Source: Hyperoodon ampullatus (taxonomy: Eukaryota; Chordata; Mammalia; Artiodactyla; Ziphiidae). Taken from it: DNA of 64,000 nt. Within the stretch, counting starts at the first letter, position 1. Each line of letters starts with the position of its first letter. Both the position numbers and the translations under genes were made by a program. The notes under the pieces were generated by a model. It did no database searches, had not been told where the DNA came from, and was given only the letters and a program-made list of their open reading frames with translations. Of the stretch, positions 1 to 12,900 are shown one piece after another. The DNA lies in NCBI GenBank assembly GCA_949752795.1, contig OX457071.1, positions 27,140,800 through 27,204,799 of the forward strand, written 5' to 3'.

Positions 1-3000
1 TTACCCTACAAGCCCTTGGATAGCACTGCCCAGTTGCCTTCTCTCCTTTGGTGTTGTAGGTAACAAAGAGCTCTGCCTTTCATCCTTTCAAGTGTCAATG
101 TGTTGTCTGCTTCCATCAAAAGAATTGTTAAATCTTATAAAACAACAGAGCAGATGCTTGATGATTCAGCAGAGAAGGAGAGATCAACAAGGAGCTATGT
201 AACAACTGGACTTTCAAATACACTTTTCCAAAAACTTCTTATTTGCTCAGCACTTCATGAAGTCAGTCTAACTGATCTGGGAGTATCTGCCCTTGATTTT
301 CCCTGGACATCTCCAAGGTTAATGTATCTAACAGTTCTGTGTAAAGTATTTGATTATTTGTTTACTCTCAAACAGAAGGACAAATAATCACAGAAATGAT
401 TTTGACAAAGAGCCTAATAACGTATTGCTTTTTTTTCTCCAGTAGAGTCCCAGGATTTTCCTAGGAGACCTTTAAGAGAATGAGAAACCCCTGATATTGA
501 GACAGTTCAGCTTATCTCTTCTCCCACACAACTGGGAAAATATAGCATTTTCATGTTTATAAAACTTAGAGTTATAGAGTTAAAAACTGACAAACATCAC
601 TGACTTCAGGATTGAATGGTGTGAATCTGCTATCTAGAGGGACTTTGGCTAATTTAAATTATTCCTCATCTTGCTTCCTTCTTTCTTCCAAAGAGCTAAA
701 TGTTATGCTTATAGGGTCCTTGTTGAGCAAGTAGCATTTAGTGGTTCCAGGTTTTCTTTGGTAAACTCTTATATGCAAAAAATCAGCTGTGTGACATACT
801 TTAATGAAGAGGAATGCATTGTTTATTCTCTTCTCAAGTTTGCCTGGGAGATAATATCACTCTCCTTTTCAGAAGGCTGGCTCTTCCAAGGGCAGGAGAT
901 TAAACAGACACAGCATATAGGCAGTCAGATGTCTATCCGAAGGTGGCCTCTTTCTCCACCCATCATTCCTTCCAGTCTCCACTAGTTGACTTGGAGCTGT
1001 TCTTAACCACTCTCAGACTAGCTTTTCCAACATTCACATTGACTCCAGGAGATATGGGTTGAGGTTAGACATAAGACCTCTCAAATAGCCAAGAGGGCCC
1101 AGTTAGAAGTTACAGAAGATGTTAAAACCCATTCAAATGAGAATCAGATTTACAGAGATGGTTTCCCCTAGCAGACAAAATTCACTTGTGTTTCCATAAG
1201 CAAGAAATATTTGCATTGCTATGAGCCGCCTGGTGACAGAGAGCAGGTCTTGTAAGAATGTGGCCTCACCCAGCCTTGTTATCCTAAAAACTTCCTCGAG
1301 GACAGCAAACGTTAAAAGGCATTATTCCTGTATATACTCACTTATTTGCACAAACACTACAGCTTTACTATGACTTGATCAACTGGGGTCAAAAATTTGG
1401 TATAACCCAGTCACACTTTTGCATGGACTTTGAAAAAGTCATGGACATTCTACTTACAGCAACTGGATTTCCACAGGAGATTTGAGGCAGTCCACAACAA
1501 AGAATGCAAGATAAAGAAGTTGATAATTTAGAAGTAAGAATATATCAGATATCTGAAAAAGACAAATAAAAAATAAATCCAGATCTATATCTTTTCTATG
1601 ACTGGGTGTAATAATTGCTTATATGCAGGCTGACATGCCAAAATAACATTTTTTGAAATCAGAAAACAAAAGATTTTATTAAGAAAAAGAAGTTTTCATG
1701 GGTCCTAAATTATTGGAAAATTTTACAAGGAACATATTTAGGAGACTGACTAACATAGGGGACAAATCCTAAACAAACAATATAAAAGCAAGTGCAGAAT
1801 ATGGGGTCATATGATGATTTCGTGTACAGATCTTTAAGATTATGACTCTCCAACATCTGTAAAAGAACAATTCCCACAATGATTTACCAACATTCTGAAT
1901 GAAAAGAGACAAAAGGCTAACTATCCACATATATTCCCTACCCCCCCAAAAGATGTGTGTCAACTGACATGGAACTTTTTTAAATTATATTTTTAAAATG
2001 TAAACAATTTTAAATTATTTTAATTAACTACAAATTCCACATGAACCCACTTTTACAGCATCATGGCTTTAAGACCACCCTTCATTCAGTAATTAATGGA
2101 AATATGTCAATTTGTCATATGCAATGATAAGCATCAGTGTCATTGGTTTAAGAATGCATACTCTATTACTCAGCATAATTAATCTGTCATGGCAGCCTGA
2201 TTCAAAGAAATAAAGTTGTAATCTGTTTAACTAGTCTGCAACAAATATAAAAAGAAAAATGATATCAGAGGAAGCTGGCCACAAGCTTTCGTAGCAGTGA
2301 CTCAGTAAGCAATGTGGCTGAAAATGAAGTAAAACAGAAGTTTCCTTGCAATATGCCCTTCACTGTAAAAAGATTTTTATCTTTTTCCTATCAAGTTTCA
2401 GTGTATTCTGATTTTGGATGAAATTGTTAGTTATATGTTTCATATTAGGAGACCCACACTTTAAGCTTTAGGCTATAGGGGTTCATATTTTATCTATCCA
2501 CCTTAAGTATATTTGAGCCAAAATTGTTTACCTGTTTCATTTCAGACATTCATTGCAATCCCCTGTTATAACAGGATATTTTTCAGATTCTTTTGAGTCA
2601 AAACAGAAAAGCTTAATGAAAATCAGAATTTGTCTCCATGATATTGTGTGGACTTTAATTTTCTTTCCATTCAATTTTAGAAAATTTATAAAACTTTAAT
2701 CCATTTTATATAACTATTTAATTAAAAAAGGTTTTAATCTCTTTGTTACTAGATTCTATTACAACTATAAGTAGGAAAATGCAACTTGAATCCTTATATA
2801 TATCTTTAATGTGTATACATATATATGTATTATATATGTATATTATGTACTTATAAGAAATATTTACATAATTCATATTTTGATGCTGTAGGCAACTAAA
2901 AATGTAAACTGGTTTGAATAGCAGGGCTCAAAAGATGCACATGAGACCTGTGGGCAGGCTCCTGCTATATCATTATTTTTAAAAGACTATATCATGCACG

Positions 3001-3978
3001 AGTTCAAGTGTTTGAGAAGTACAATTCTCTGATGAAAATTCTGGCTCCACCTGTAAGCTCTACTTCTATCCAAACACAGAAGGAATGAGATCTTCCTGTA
3101 GGTCACAACTAAAGGACTAAAGGATTAAACTTGGCATCAACTCAATATGGCTCTCCTTCAGTCTATACAGTATACCTACTCTACCAAATTAAGAAGTAAA
3201 ATTTGATTCCATCAAGTATCTGATAAGGGTTCCAAATATCTGAGAGTTGAGAGGGAATCTCAGAGATGGCTAATTGTGGCACCACTTGCCCCTTTAAGTC
3301 CTTCCATAAGCCCTCTTGCCTTGGACACCAACATTGGTTGCTTACTTCCTATTGACTCGCTTTTATTTGGTTCAAAGTTCCCCTCTGAATTCCCAGGTAT
3401 CCAGTCCCACTGGAATGCACCACAGACACTGTTAGTCCCTCTCCTTGATGATGATTAAGAAAAAACATCACTTCCCACAAATCCCAATCGAATTTTAACT
3501 TTTTCCTGGTTCTCTCCCCTGGGCATGAGATGTGCGTGTGCACATATACGCACACACACACTTCTTCCTTCAAGTGATTCGTGCTGAGGTAATGGAGAGG
3601 TGTGGAGAATCCTGGAAGGACCTCTCTTGGGATTAGCCCCACCTACTGCTTCTTGTAGCAGCTCTGGGCAGCAGGTCAACAATGGCTGCCCTTGCAGTTA
3701 GCACCAGGGCTTGGTGGTTTCTTCCTTCTCCCAGCTGTTCTTAGGAAGACAGAGCTTCCACAGCTGTCTCCCTACAGCAGATCTTGCCAGCATACAAGGC
3801 TTTGTGCGTGCGTGTGTGTGTGTGTGTGTGCGTGCGCACCCAGTTTGTTCATCTGTCTCTTGAGTTGACTCCTCAAGTACCACATCAACCCCACCATTCA
3901 CTGGGAACTCACAGAGCACTATAGATTACAGTGGGAATTATGGTGATGCTCAACTCTTCTAGAGAAAGGAACTATTTA
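1..3978. other. No recognisable gene; unassigned intergenic or intronic DNA
   Basis: I see no gene and no clear young repeat here. The small open frames at 100-387 and 671-985 lack splice context, family motifs or coding-like composition, so I treat them as chance. Base composition is AT-rich, with a TA-rich stretch around 2795-2850 and a GT microsatellite at 3804-3838. Very old repeats could be present that I cannot recognise by eye. Confidence 0.5.
3804..3838. repeat. (TG)n microsatellite
   Basis: Alternating purine-pyrimidine TG run interrupted at both ends by GTGC units. It is likely to be length-polymorphic. Confidence 0.9.
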
Positions 3979-3989
3979 AGATGCAATTG

Positions 3990-4347
3990 GGCTTCCCAGG
4001 TGGCGCAGTGGTTAAGAATCTGCCTGCCAAGGCAAGGGACACAGGTTCGTGCCCTGGTCTGGGAAGATCCCACATGCGGTGGAGCAACTAAGCCCATGCA
4101 TCACAACTACTGAGGCTGTGCTCTAGAGCCTGCAAGCCACAACTACTGAGCCTGCATGCTTCAACTACTGAAGCCTGCACGCCTAGAGCCCGTGCTCCAC
4201 GAGAGAAGCCATTGCAATGAGAGCCCACACACTGCAACGAAGAGTAGCCCCAGCTCGCCGCAACTAGAGAAAGCCTGTGTGCAGCAACGTAGACCCAACG
4301 CAGCCAAAAAATAAATAAAGAAATAGAAAAAAAAATTTTTTTTAAAT
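3990..4347 (+). mobile_element. CHR-type tRNA-Glu SINE (long form)
   Basis: The element starts with the SINE head (GGGCTTCCCAGGTGGCGCAG) and carries pol III A- and B-box-like segments (GTGGCGCAGTGGTTAAGAAT, GGTTCGTGCCC). An internal region is built from repeated CAACTACTGAGCCTG-like units, and the tail is an A-rich AAATAAATAAAG run. It is flanked by an 11-bp target-site duplication, AGATGCAATTG, at 3979-3989 and 4348-4358. The extra CAACTACTGA block distinguishes it from the shorter CHR-2 copies elsewhere in the window and suggests an older CHR-1-like subfamily. Confidence 0.9.
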
Positions 4348-4699
4348 AGATGCAATTGATCCTAGAGTTCTGCTCCATGTATGGCAGAAGAGAGAGGATA
4401 TGTGACCTCTGAGGTCTTGAGACTTAACATGAAGTTGCACAGATTTATGACATTTTGCAAGCACAAATTACTCATAGTTTAGCCTAAATATCCATGGGAT
4501 TTTTGAAATTTATTTCAAAATATATTTATATTTGTTTTAATAAAAAATGTTTCTCTCTCCAATCCAAGTCTTCAATATTTTAGTAAAATTGACACTCCAG
4601 AAATAGATGTCTATCTTATTGTCTTGCCCACCTGGGAAACCTTTGCATTTCACTCCAGGGATTATGATGATGATAGTGACAATGAAGACATCAGTGATG

Positions 4700-4875
4700 A
4701 TCACAAACACAGTTAGTTTTTATTGAATGATTTCTGTGTGTCAGGGACTGTGTAATGCCCTTGGCAAGCATTATCTCATTTAATTCTTACAACAACCTTA
4801 CCAGTTAGTACAAGTATTATCTTCATTTTATAGATGAGTTAAGTGAGGCATAAAGGAGTTAAATAACTCACCCCT
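4700..4875 (-). mobile_element. MIR SINE fragment
   Basis: Read on the - strand this follows the MIR 3' half. On the + strand the recognisable landmarks are the GTGTGTCAGGGACTGTG segment, TCATTTAATTCTTACAACAA, and ATTTTATAGATGAGTTAAGTG followed by GAGGCATAAAGGAGTTAAATAA. It is strongly diverged, as expected of a mammal-wide element. Confidence 0.7.
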
Positions 4876-6293
4876 TACAAACTTTTAGCTAGAAAGGTGA
4901 GGACTCAGAATATGACTCCCCACAGTGGTGGAAATTATTAATTTATTTTTCTTTTTCTTCATTAACAGTTTCCTACCATTAATCCCAGTGGGGCTAGGTG
5001 CCCATAAATTCAAGAAGGACTCGAACCAATTAACAGAGATGAGCCAACAGTAACTAAACAACCAGGATGTTACCAAGAGGGCTGCTTAGGGACAGAACTT
5101 GAGGAACTTAAAAATGTCTGTTAGATTCTTCCTCAACTCAGATGTTTTGCACATTTATCAAGTGCTGATTGGAAGCTCTTTCATGACTGAATTCTCTTTC
5201 TGGTACCTAGAGCAGATACTCTATATTAGCTACAAGAGCCACATGCTCTGGGGTACATGTGCTACAGAAAGATTTAGTATCACACTTCTGGATGACAACT
5301 CAGCTCCCTTTTATTTAGGTCTTAAGGCAAAAGTCAGGTCCTTACCTTTCAAGTCTTAGAGGTAACCTTTTACCTAAAGTTGCTTGCCCAACTTTCATCA
5401 GGATGTCTCCCAGGCAAGTAACTTCAAGTAACTAAGGAACTTGGCCAAAGCTGAGATAAATGCTTATATTACCTTTTCATGGAAATCTGGGGTACCCATG
5501 CAAATCAGGTTTCAGGAATATTCCTGGCTACTCAATGATTCCCCAAGCGAGAGATGCAAACTAATTCTAATGGGGTAACTGGGTTATATCTAAATTAAGG
5601 TAATAATAAAAGACCTTCCTCTCTCAGTTCTCCTTGTTTCTTTACCTAGCCAAAATTTCATTCACAGACCCATTTTAAGGATATATCCTCTGCATCCATA
5701 ACAGGTCTTTCTAAGTATTCATTTGAGCAGAATGGCAGTGTCCATTGAAAGGCTTTGGTTGAAGCCATAAGTCACGACTCAAGACCTTACACAAATGTCA
5801 ATCCAGGAAAATTCAACCTTAAATTTTACTCCAGAAATATGTCATTTCTAAAGAAGCGTTTAGTATACTTCATCCAGAAAATGGAAGCCATGTAACATGT
5901 TTTCCCTTTGAATTTGTTGCCAGGATCTGCTCCATTTAATGTCTGAATGAGGTAATATGTTTATTTCAGGTGCTTGGTAGCATCTATTTGAATACTGCAA
6001 TTTGCTTCAGCAGTTCTCAAGCCCAGCTGCTCCTTAGAATCTTCTGTTTCAACAATACTGGATGTCTGGGTCAGAGTTAGCCCAGATCTAAGGGTTGGGG
6101 CCAGGTACTGGAATATTTTAAGTGCTCTCTGGGATGATTCAAATATATAGGGGGAGTTCAGAGTCATTTCTATGGATGCTCTAAATTTGTTGGTTTTTTC
6201 ATTTATTTGTTTTATTTTAATTCCAATGGTCTTATTTGTAAACTAACTTGTTTACCCTAACTCAATTTCTTTCACAATAAAAGAGTCATCATA
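4876..6293. other. No gene; unassigned, with a possible hAT (MER5-like) remnant
   Basis: No coding evidence. Around 6015-6160 the sequence CTGGGTCAGAGTTAGCCCAG with flanking segments loosely resembles the interior of an old hAT-Charlie MER5-type element. This is only a weak match. Confidence 0.35.
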
Positions 6294-6525
6294 GGGCTTC
6301 CCTGGTGGCGCAGTGGTTGAGAGTCCACCTGCTGATGCAGGGGACACAGGTTTGTGCCCCAGTCCGGGAAGATCCCACATGCTGTGGAGCGGCTGGGCCC
6401 GTAAGCCATAGTCACTGAGCCTGCACGTCTGGAGCCTGTGCTCCGCAACGAGAGAGGCCACAATAGTGAGAGGCCCGCGTACCACAAAAAAACAAAACTA
6501 AACTAAACTAAACTAAACTAAAACT
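6294..6525 (+). mobile_element. CHR-2-type SINE with (TAAAC)n tail
   Basis: Head GGGCTTCCCTGGTGGCGCAG, tRNA-like boxes, then the CHR-2 body ending in GAGGCCCGCGTACCAC and an A-rich tail. The tail has expanded into a TAAAC pentanucleotide microsatellite (about 6497-6527). It directly abuts the L1 fragment that follows, so its own right-hand target duplication is not clear. Confidence 0.9.
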
Positions 6526-6944
6526 AAAAATAGAACTACCATACGACCCAGCAATCCCACTACTGGATATATACACTGAGAAGACCATAATTCAAAAAGA
6601 GTCATGTACCACAATGTTCATTGCAGCTCTATTTACAATAGCCAGGACATGGAAGCAAGCTAAGTGCCCATCAACAGATGAATGGATAAAGAAGATGTGG
6701 CACATATATACAATGGAATATTACTCAGCCATAAAAAGAAATGAAATTGAATTATTTGTAGTGAGGTGGATGGGCCTAGAGACTGTCATGCAGAGTGAAG
6801 TAAGTCAAAAAGAGAAATACAAATACCATATGCTAACACGTATATATGGAATCTAAAAAAAAAAAGAAGAACCGTTCTGAAGAACCTAGGGACTGGACAG
6901 GAATAAAGATGCAGACATAGAGAATGGGCTTGAGGACAAATACA
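6526..6944 (+). mobile_element. L1 fragment, ORF2 3' end and start of 3' UTR
   Basis: On the + strand this encodes the C-terminal part of L1 ORF2; the frame at 6614-6856 contains [20 protein letters not shown], a hallmark of mammalian ORF2 ends. The 3' UTR start follows (ATATGGAATCTAAAAA, then GGACAGGAATAAAGATGCAG). The remainder of the L1 3' UTR and the poly(A) are absent: the sequence switches near 6945 to L1 on the opposite strand. It is therefore a rearranged or truncated piece, not a normal 5'-truncated insertion. Confidence 0.85.
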
Positions 6945-9900
6945 GGTTGTTTTTCTGGTGTCAGGTTGTATGAGTTCTTTATATATTTTGGATATTAAGC
7001 CTTCATCAGATATATTGTTTGCAAATATCTTCTCCCTTTCACTAAGCTGCCTTTTCATTTTGTTGATTGTTTCCTTCACTGTGCAAAAACATTGTTTGAT
7101 GTAGTCCCATTTGTTTATTTTTGCTTTGTTTCCCTTGTCTGAGGGATCACATCCAAAAAAATAACACCTAAGACTAATATCAAAGAGCATACTGCCTATC
7201 TTTTCTTCTTCAAGTTTTATAATTTCAGGTCTTACATTTAAGTCTTTAATCCGTTTTGAGTTTATTTTTGTGTGTGGTGTGAAAACATCTAGTCATATTA
7301 TTTTGCATGTAGCTGTCTGGTTTTCCCAACACCATTTATTGAAGAGGCTGACTTTTCCCCACTGTATATTCTTGCCTCCTTTGTCCTAGATTAATTGCCT
7401 ATACAAATGTGTGTTCATTTCTGGGCTCTCTATTCTGTCCCATTGATCTACATGTCTGTTTTTGTGCTAGTACCATACTGTTTTGATTACTGAAGCTTTG
7501 TAGTATTGTTTGAAATCAGATAGTATGATACTTCCAGATTTCTTCTTTTTTCTCAAAATTGTTTGGCTATTTGGGGTCTTTTGTGTTTCCATACAAATTT
7601 TAGATCTATTTGTTCTAGCTCTGTGAAAAATGCCATTGATATTTTGATAGGGATTGCACTGAATCTGTAGATTGTCTTGATGAGTATAGTCACTTATCAA
7701 AATTAATTCTTCCAATCCCTAAAACTGGCATATCTTTCCATTTGTTTGTATCTTCAATTTCTTTCATCAATGTCTTATGGTTTTCCAAGTACAAGTCTTT
7801 TACCTCCTTGGTTAAATGTATTGTTAGGTATTTTTTTCTTTTTGATGCAACTGGAAATGGGATTCCTTTCTCTTTTGTGTGTGTGTATCTATTGGTCTGT
7901 GGTTAGCAGCAAGTTCATAGTAATGTATTTATTACTTCATGTTTACTCCCTCTCACCACATTTAATTTTTTATCATATTTGACATTTTTTTTGTTTTATG
8001 TGTCCTTTAACTACTTATTGTGGATATAGATTATTTTACTACTTTTGTCTTTTAATCTTCCTACCAACTTTATAAGTAATCATTTATATCCCCTACCCTT
8101 ACTGTATGTTTGCCTTTACCAATAAGATTTTCCTTCTGTAATTTTTGTATTTCTAGTTGTGGTCTTTTCTTTTCTGCTTAGAGAAGTCCCTTTAACACTT
8201 CTTGTAAAGCTGGTTTAGTGGTGCTAAAGTGTTTTAGCTTTTGCTTGTCTGTAAAACTCTTTGATCTATTCCTTTGAATCATCTAATCTGCTATTTTTTT
8301 AATGTATAAATTTCTTTCTTTCTTTGTTTCTTTCTTTTTGGCTGTGTTGGGTCTTCATTGCTGCATGCGGGATTTAGTTGTGGTGAGCAGGGGCTACTCT
8401 TTGTTGCAGTGTGCTGGCTTCTCATTGCGGTGGCTTCTCTTGTTGTGGACCATGGGCTCCAGGTGCGTGGGCTTCCGTAGTTGTGGCACACAGGCTCAGT
8501 AGTTGTGGCTCATGGGCTCTAGAGCTCAGGCTCAGTAGTTGTGCACACAGGCTTTGTTGCTCCGCAGCATGTGGGATCTTCCTGGACCAGGGCTCGAACC
8601 CATGTCCCCTGTATTGGAAGGCAGATTTTTAACCACTGTGCCACCAGGGAAGTCCCCTAATCTGCTATTGATCCCTTCTGGTATATTTTTTATTTCAGTT
8701 ATTGTATTCTTCAGCTATGTTTTGTTCTTCTTTATATTTTCTAATTCTTTGTTAAACTTCTCACTGTGTTCACCCATTCTTCACCCAAGTTTGTTAAGCA
8801 TCTTTATGATGACTACCTTGGACTCTTTATCAGGTAAGTTTGCTTATCGCCACTTTGCTTAGTTCTTCTGGGGTTTTGTCTTGTTCCTTCGTTTGGAACA
8901 TCTTCCTCTGTCACCTCATTTTGCCTAATTCTCTGTGTTTATTTTTATATATTTGGTAGGTCAGTTACATTTCTCAATCTTGGAGAAGTAGCCTTATGTA
9001 GATGTACTATGGGACCCAGCAGTGCACTCTCCTCTGGCCACCAGAGCTGTATGCTCTAGGGGTGTCCCCTATGTGAGCTGTATGGGCCTTTGTACTGTAG
9101 TGGGGTCTTCTATTATGGGCACCCTGGTAGGCAGGACTGGTCCCCAGACAGGTTGGCTATCAGGCCCTGCCTTTTATGGTAGCTGCCAGTCCACGGATAG
9201 TGAGGCTGGCTGGTTGGCTCAATGAGTCCCAGGACTGGTGTTGGCCTGCTGATGGATGGGACCAGGACCTGGGGCAGCTAGCAGTGGTGGTGGGGGGACC
9301 CAGGGGTGGTGCAAGCCCATAAGCCTCTAGAGAAAGGACTCCAAAATGGCACTTGTGAGTACCAGTGTCCTCATGGTAGAACAAGCCCTCAAAAATGCTG
9401 CTGCCATCTCTGTGTTCACAGGGGGAGTCCCAGTTGCCTCCTGCCTCTTCAGGAGGCTATCCAAGATCAGCAAGTGGGTCTGAGCCAGTCTCCTTTCAAA
9501 TTACTGCCTCTGAACTAGGACTACACTGAGTGTGATATTTTGCACACGCCCTTTGAGGGGCTGTCTCTATTTCCTATGGCCCTCCAGCTCTCCCAAATAT
9601 AAGCCCTGCTGGTTTTCAAAGCCCAGCATTTGGGGAAGTCATCTTCCTGGTGCAGAACCTCCAAGCTGGGGAGCCCTGATGTGGGGCTTTGATCCCTTGT
9701 TCCTTGGGAAGAACCTCTGCAATTGTGATTATCCTCCCATTTGTGGGTAGCCTACCCAGGAGTGTGGGTCTTGATTATACCAAGCCTTCATTTCTCCTAC
9801 CTCTTTCACTTTGGTTCCTTCTTCATATCTTTAGTTGTGGAAAACCTTTTCTGCTGGTCTTCAGGTCATTCTTATAGACAGTTGCTCTGTAAATTCTTGT

Positions 9901-9964
9901 GATTTTGATGTGCCTGTGGCAGAAGTGAGCTCAGGGTCTTCCTACTCAGCTGTCTTGACCACAC
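6945..9964 (-). mobile_element. L1 body on - strand (ORF2 part to 5' UTR), 3' end missing
   Basis: Read on the - strand this runs from the L1 5' UTR (about 8880-9964, GC-richer, ending near CTCAGCTGTCTTGACC) through ORF1 into ORF2. The - frame at 6786-7190 contains [19 protein letters not shown], characteristic of ORF2 shortly before its end. The ORF2 C-terminus and 3' UTR are not present in this orientation. Many stops and frameshifts make it inactive. A SINE with perfect target duplications sits at 8296-8656. Confidence 0.8.
8296..8656 (-). mobile_element. CHR-type tRNA-Glu SINE inside L1
   Basis: Reverse-complemented long-form CHR SINE. The head is at the right (ACCAGGGAAGTCCC) and the T-rich complement of the tail, built of TTTC units, is at the left. 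It is flanked by the 13-bp duplication CTAATCTGCTATT at 8283-8295 and 8657-8669, so it inserted after the host L1. Confidence 0.93.
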
Positions 9965-12900
9965 CAAAAATCTTTAGCTTTTGAATTGCCATTATATCTA
10001 AGGCAGTTTGGGCAAAACAGTTAAGGTAAAACAGGAAGATGTAGTTTACAGTCTGAAGGAAAGAACAGCTGTTGGATATCTGAGGAAAGGAAATGAGGAA
10101 AAAACACAAACTTCTGTTGATCATGCATGCAAGCATAAGAGAGAGCAATTGACTCAGTGAAATGACTCACTTCATTTTCAAGTAAACATTGTAAACTGTG
10201 GCTCCTCTACTACTGTGATAATATTTAAATTTACCTTTAATTATAGGCAAAGACTGAACGTCAAAACTTGAATTCTTTCAGCCTGCTGCGGGGAAGATGT
10301 TAAATGCTTACTTCAAAAAATAACATTGTTAATTGCTTTAGTAAGACATAGATCTGGCAGCAGATCCCTTGAAAATAAATACTGAATAAATCAAATCATA
10401 TAATTATTTTAGACAAGCTATAAATGTGTTTTAATGGGCCAAACTTGTAAAATAGTTGGAGGTACTGCATAGTTTTGAAGGGAAGATTAAATTGCTTCAC
10501 TTATTATTTTTTTCTATTAATAATAGTATTCATATGTACTCAGATAAGACTTGGAATTATACACAATATATGGTCAAGGAACTCTCAGTTTTAAATTGGA
10601 AAGAAAAATAAAGCAGTCATGATTAAACACCTTCAAAACATTTTTGTTTTTCTATTTTTGTCTTAGCTATTTTCATTCTTCATTCATCCCTGAAAGCCTC
10701 CAAGCAAGAGAAAGAATAATGTGAGACTAGAAAGAAAGGAGGGGGAGGAAGGCTGAAAGAGGAAGAAAAAGGAAGGGAAATCAAACAGAAAGGAAGTAGA
10801 TGAGTAGTGGGTCAGTTAGGGTCATTGGTCGTAAGCAGCTGACTCCAGCTAATGAAACACAAAGGGAATTTAGTGGAAGCATACAAGTAGAATCGTGAGT
10901 AAAGCTTAGTATTGGGCTTGAAAAGAAGAAACTGAAAATGAATCTTCAACTGGCAATGAGGCAGGAGACAGATGGACCCCCAGTGCAAACAGTTTAAGTT
11001 CGTTCCTTGTGGACAGATACTCTGAGATGAGAATAACAGGATAATTGAGAGAGGAGGCTGGGCCTTGCCCAGATAGAAGACAAGAGACCACATATTCCTC
11101 ATTCTCGAAGTCATGAGACCTCCCTGACTACACATGTGCAGAAAAGCTCCTTGGAGGTCCAAAGGGGAGTGATGCCAACTACCCATAGGCCTTTTCGGTA
11201 GAATCCGTCTTGGCTAAGAGATGCGTGCACACACATGGGAAAATCCTGAGATACACCAAATATGGACTCTGAACCAGGCAAATCAAAATGATTGGTCAAA
11301 GGAAACATGGAAGAAATGCCCCATAAAAGTGATTCAAATTGCCATGAGGGTGCGACTCTCTCTCTGAGCCTGCCCATGTGTCTATCCACACATACTGAAC
11401 TCTTTTTTTCTCTTAATAAATACTTTACTTGTTTCACTGCTTTCTGTCTTTGTGGGAATTCTTTTTCTGCAAAGCGGTAAGGCCAGGGCCTTGTCACTGA
11501 CCAATGGTCTAGTGGCTAAGATTTGCTGCTCTCACTGCCATGACCCAACCTCAATCACTGGCTGGGAACCGAAACCCTTCTTCAAGCCACTGCAGGCTGA
11601 AGCCACCCTAGATCAGCAAGAGAAAGGGAGATTCCATCTGGTTTTCTTTCTCAATATTCCAGTGTTTTTTCGAGATTGTAAAAAGACATACTTTTATAAT
11701 AATATGACCTTATTAGCCTTCCAAAAGAAGTTTAAGATTAACCAAAAAGTATATTATTTAGGATAAAACATTAATAATATATTCTGCAAGGAAATACATA
11801 CAAAGGAAGCCAATAAGCCCAGTCAAGACTAAGTATTCAATAGGCATAACATTAAAACCCAGTTGCAAGATGTACTCCACACGTGAGTTTGCATTTGTGC
11901 CTGAGCTACTGGAGCCCAGAAGGATCATCGTATTACTCTGTTGGCAGATGCATCCAAAGAACTGGCCATGTTGTGTCTTGTCATCACAATGCTTCTTTCT
12001 CTTAAATGGTCTAAAATATTTGACAAGAACATTACAAAGCCATCCAAGGAAATGCTTCCCTTCCAGGGATTCAAGTCTTGAAGCAGGCCATTAACATTGG
12101 CCTTTGTCAGTAATTCAGCCCACATTAGCAACAGAAAGCTTCTTACCAACAGACTGGGCTCTTAAGGAGACTCTAAAGGGAACACTGAGTGCTTTGTTAT
12201 TGCTTCTTCACACGTTATTAATGGAGATTTAACGGAGGGAAAGGCGGGTTGTTCTTGTCCTCAGAAAGTTGTCTTTTTAAAAAACATTTATTTCCTATCT
12301 TTATCATATTAAGACAATAGTCTAATCAGTTTGCAATGAGACTAAAAACTTGATTCTTAATTAAATGGCAAAAAGTCATCTAACAAAACGGTCTTTTTCT
12401 CAAGTATGTACACCTACCAAAAAGCCTTTGGCCAAATTACTGCCAGAAAAAGAATAATCAAAGCCACACACACAAAAAAGGACTTTGGCTCTGGATGAAT
12501 ATTTCTCTACATAATAGGGCAATGACAGAAGAATGGATTCTCCGGCCAACTCTCCTTTTCATTTAGAGTTTATTACCATGGAGTAGCTTGACTCTTTCAC
12601 TTGGTTTGCAATTTGCTTTCTTGGAGTCTTGTTTCTAATTAAAAATTAACCCTATCTCTCATCATTTGTTATGCTTTCAGATCTCTTTATTTTCTTATTT
12701 CATTCTCCACCTCGATTTCCAAAAACCACTGACATTGGCAAAGAAACTTCAGTAGCTCATCATGGTCCACAAAAACTCTTGCCGCTTGAGAGGGATACAG
12801 TTGCATCTAAGTTAGAAGTTAGCTACTTATCCTGCATATTTTTCCTTACATTCAAATTATAGAAGCAAAGTAAAATAGCATAGTTTGCTTTCTCTAAACC

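Noticed and set aside
100..985. Open frames of about 100 codons at the window start
   Set aside because: No domain, splice context or codon signature; such lengths are expected by chance in 64 kb of both strands.
3990..4090. tRNA gene signal (A and B boxes) in SINE heads
   Set aside because: The boxes belong to tRNA-Glu-derived CHR SINEs, which lack a foldable acceptor stem; the same applies to every CHR copy in the window.
6526..9964. Twin-priming product
   Set aside because: The order of inverted and direct parts is the reverse of what twin priming leaves, and there is no flanking duplication or poly(A).
11111..11497. 128-codon frame on the - strand
   Set aside because: It overlaps an LTR-like region, has no recognisable motif, and shares its space with other frames on both strands.
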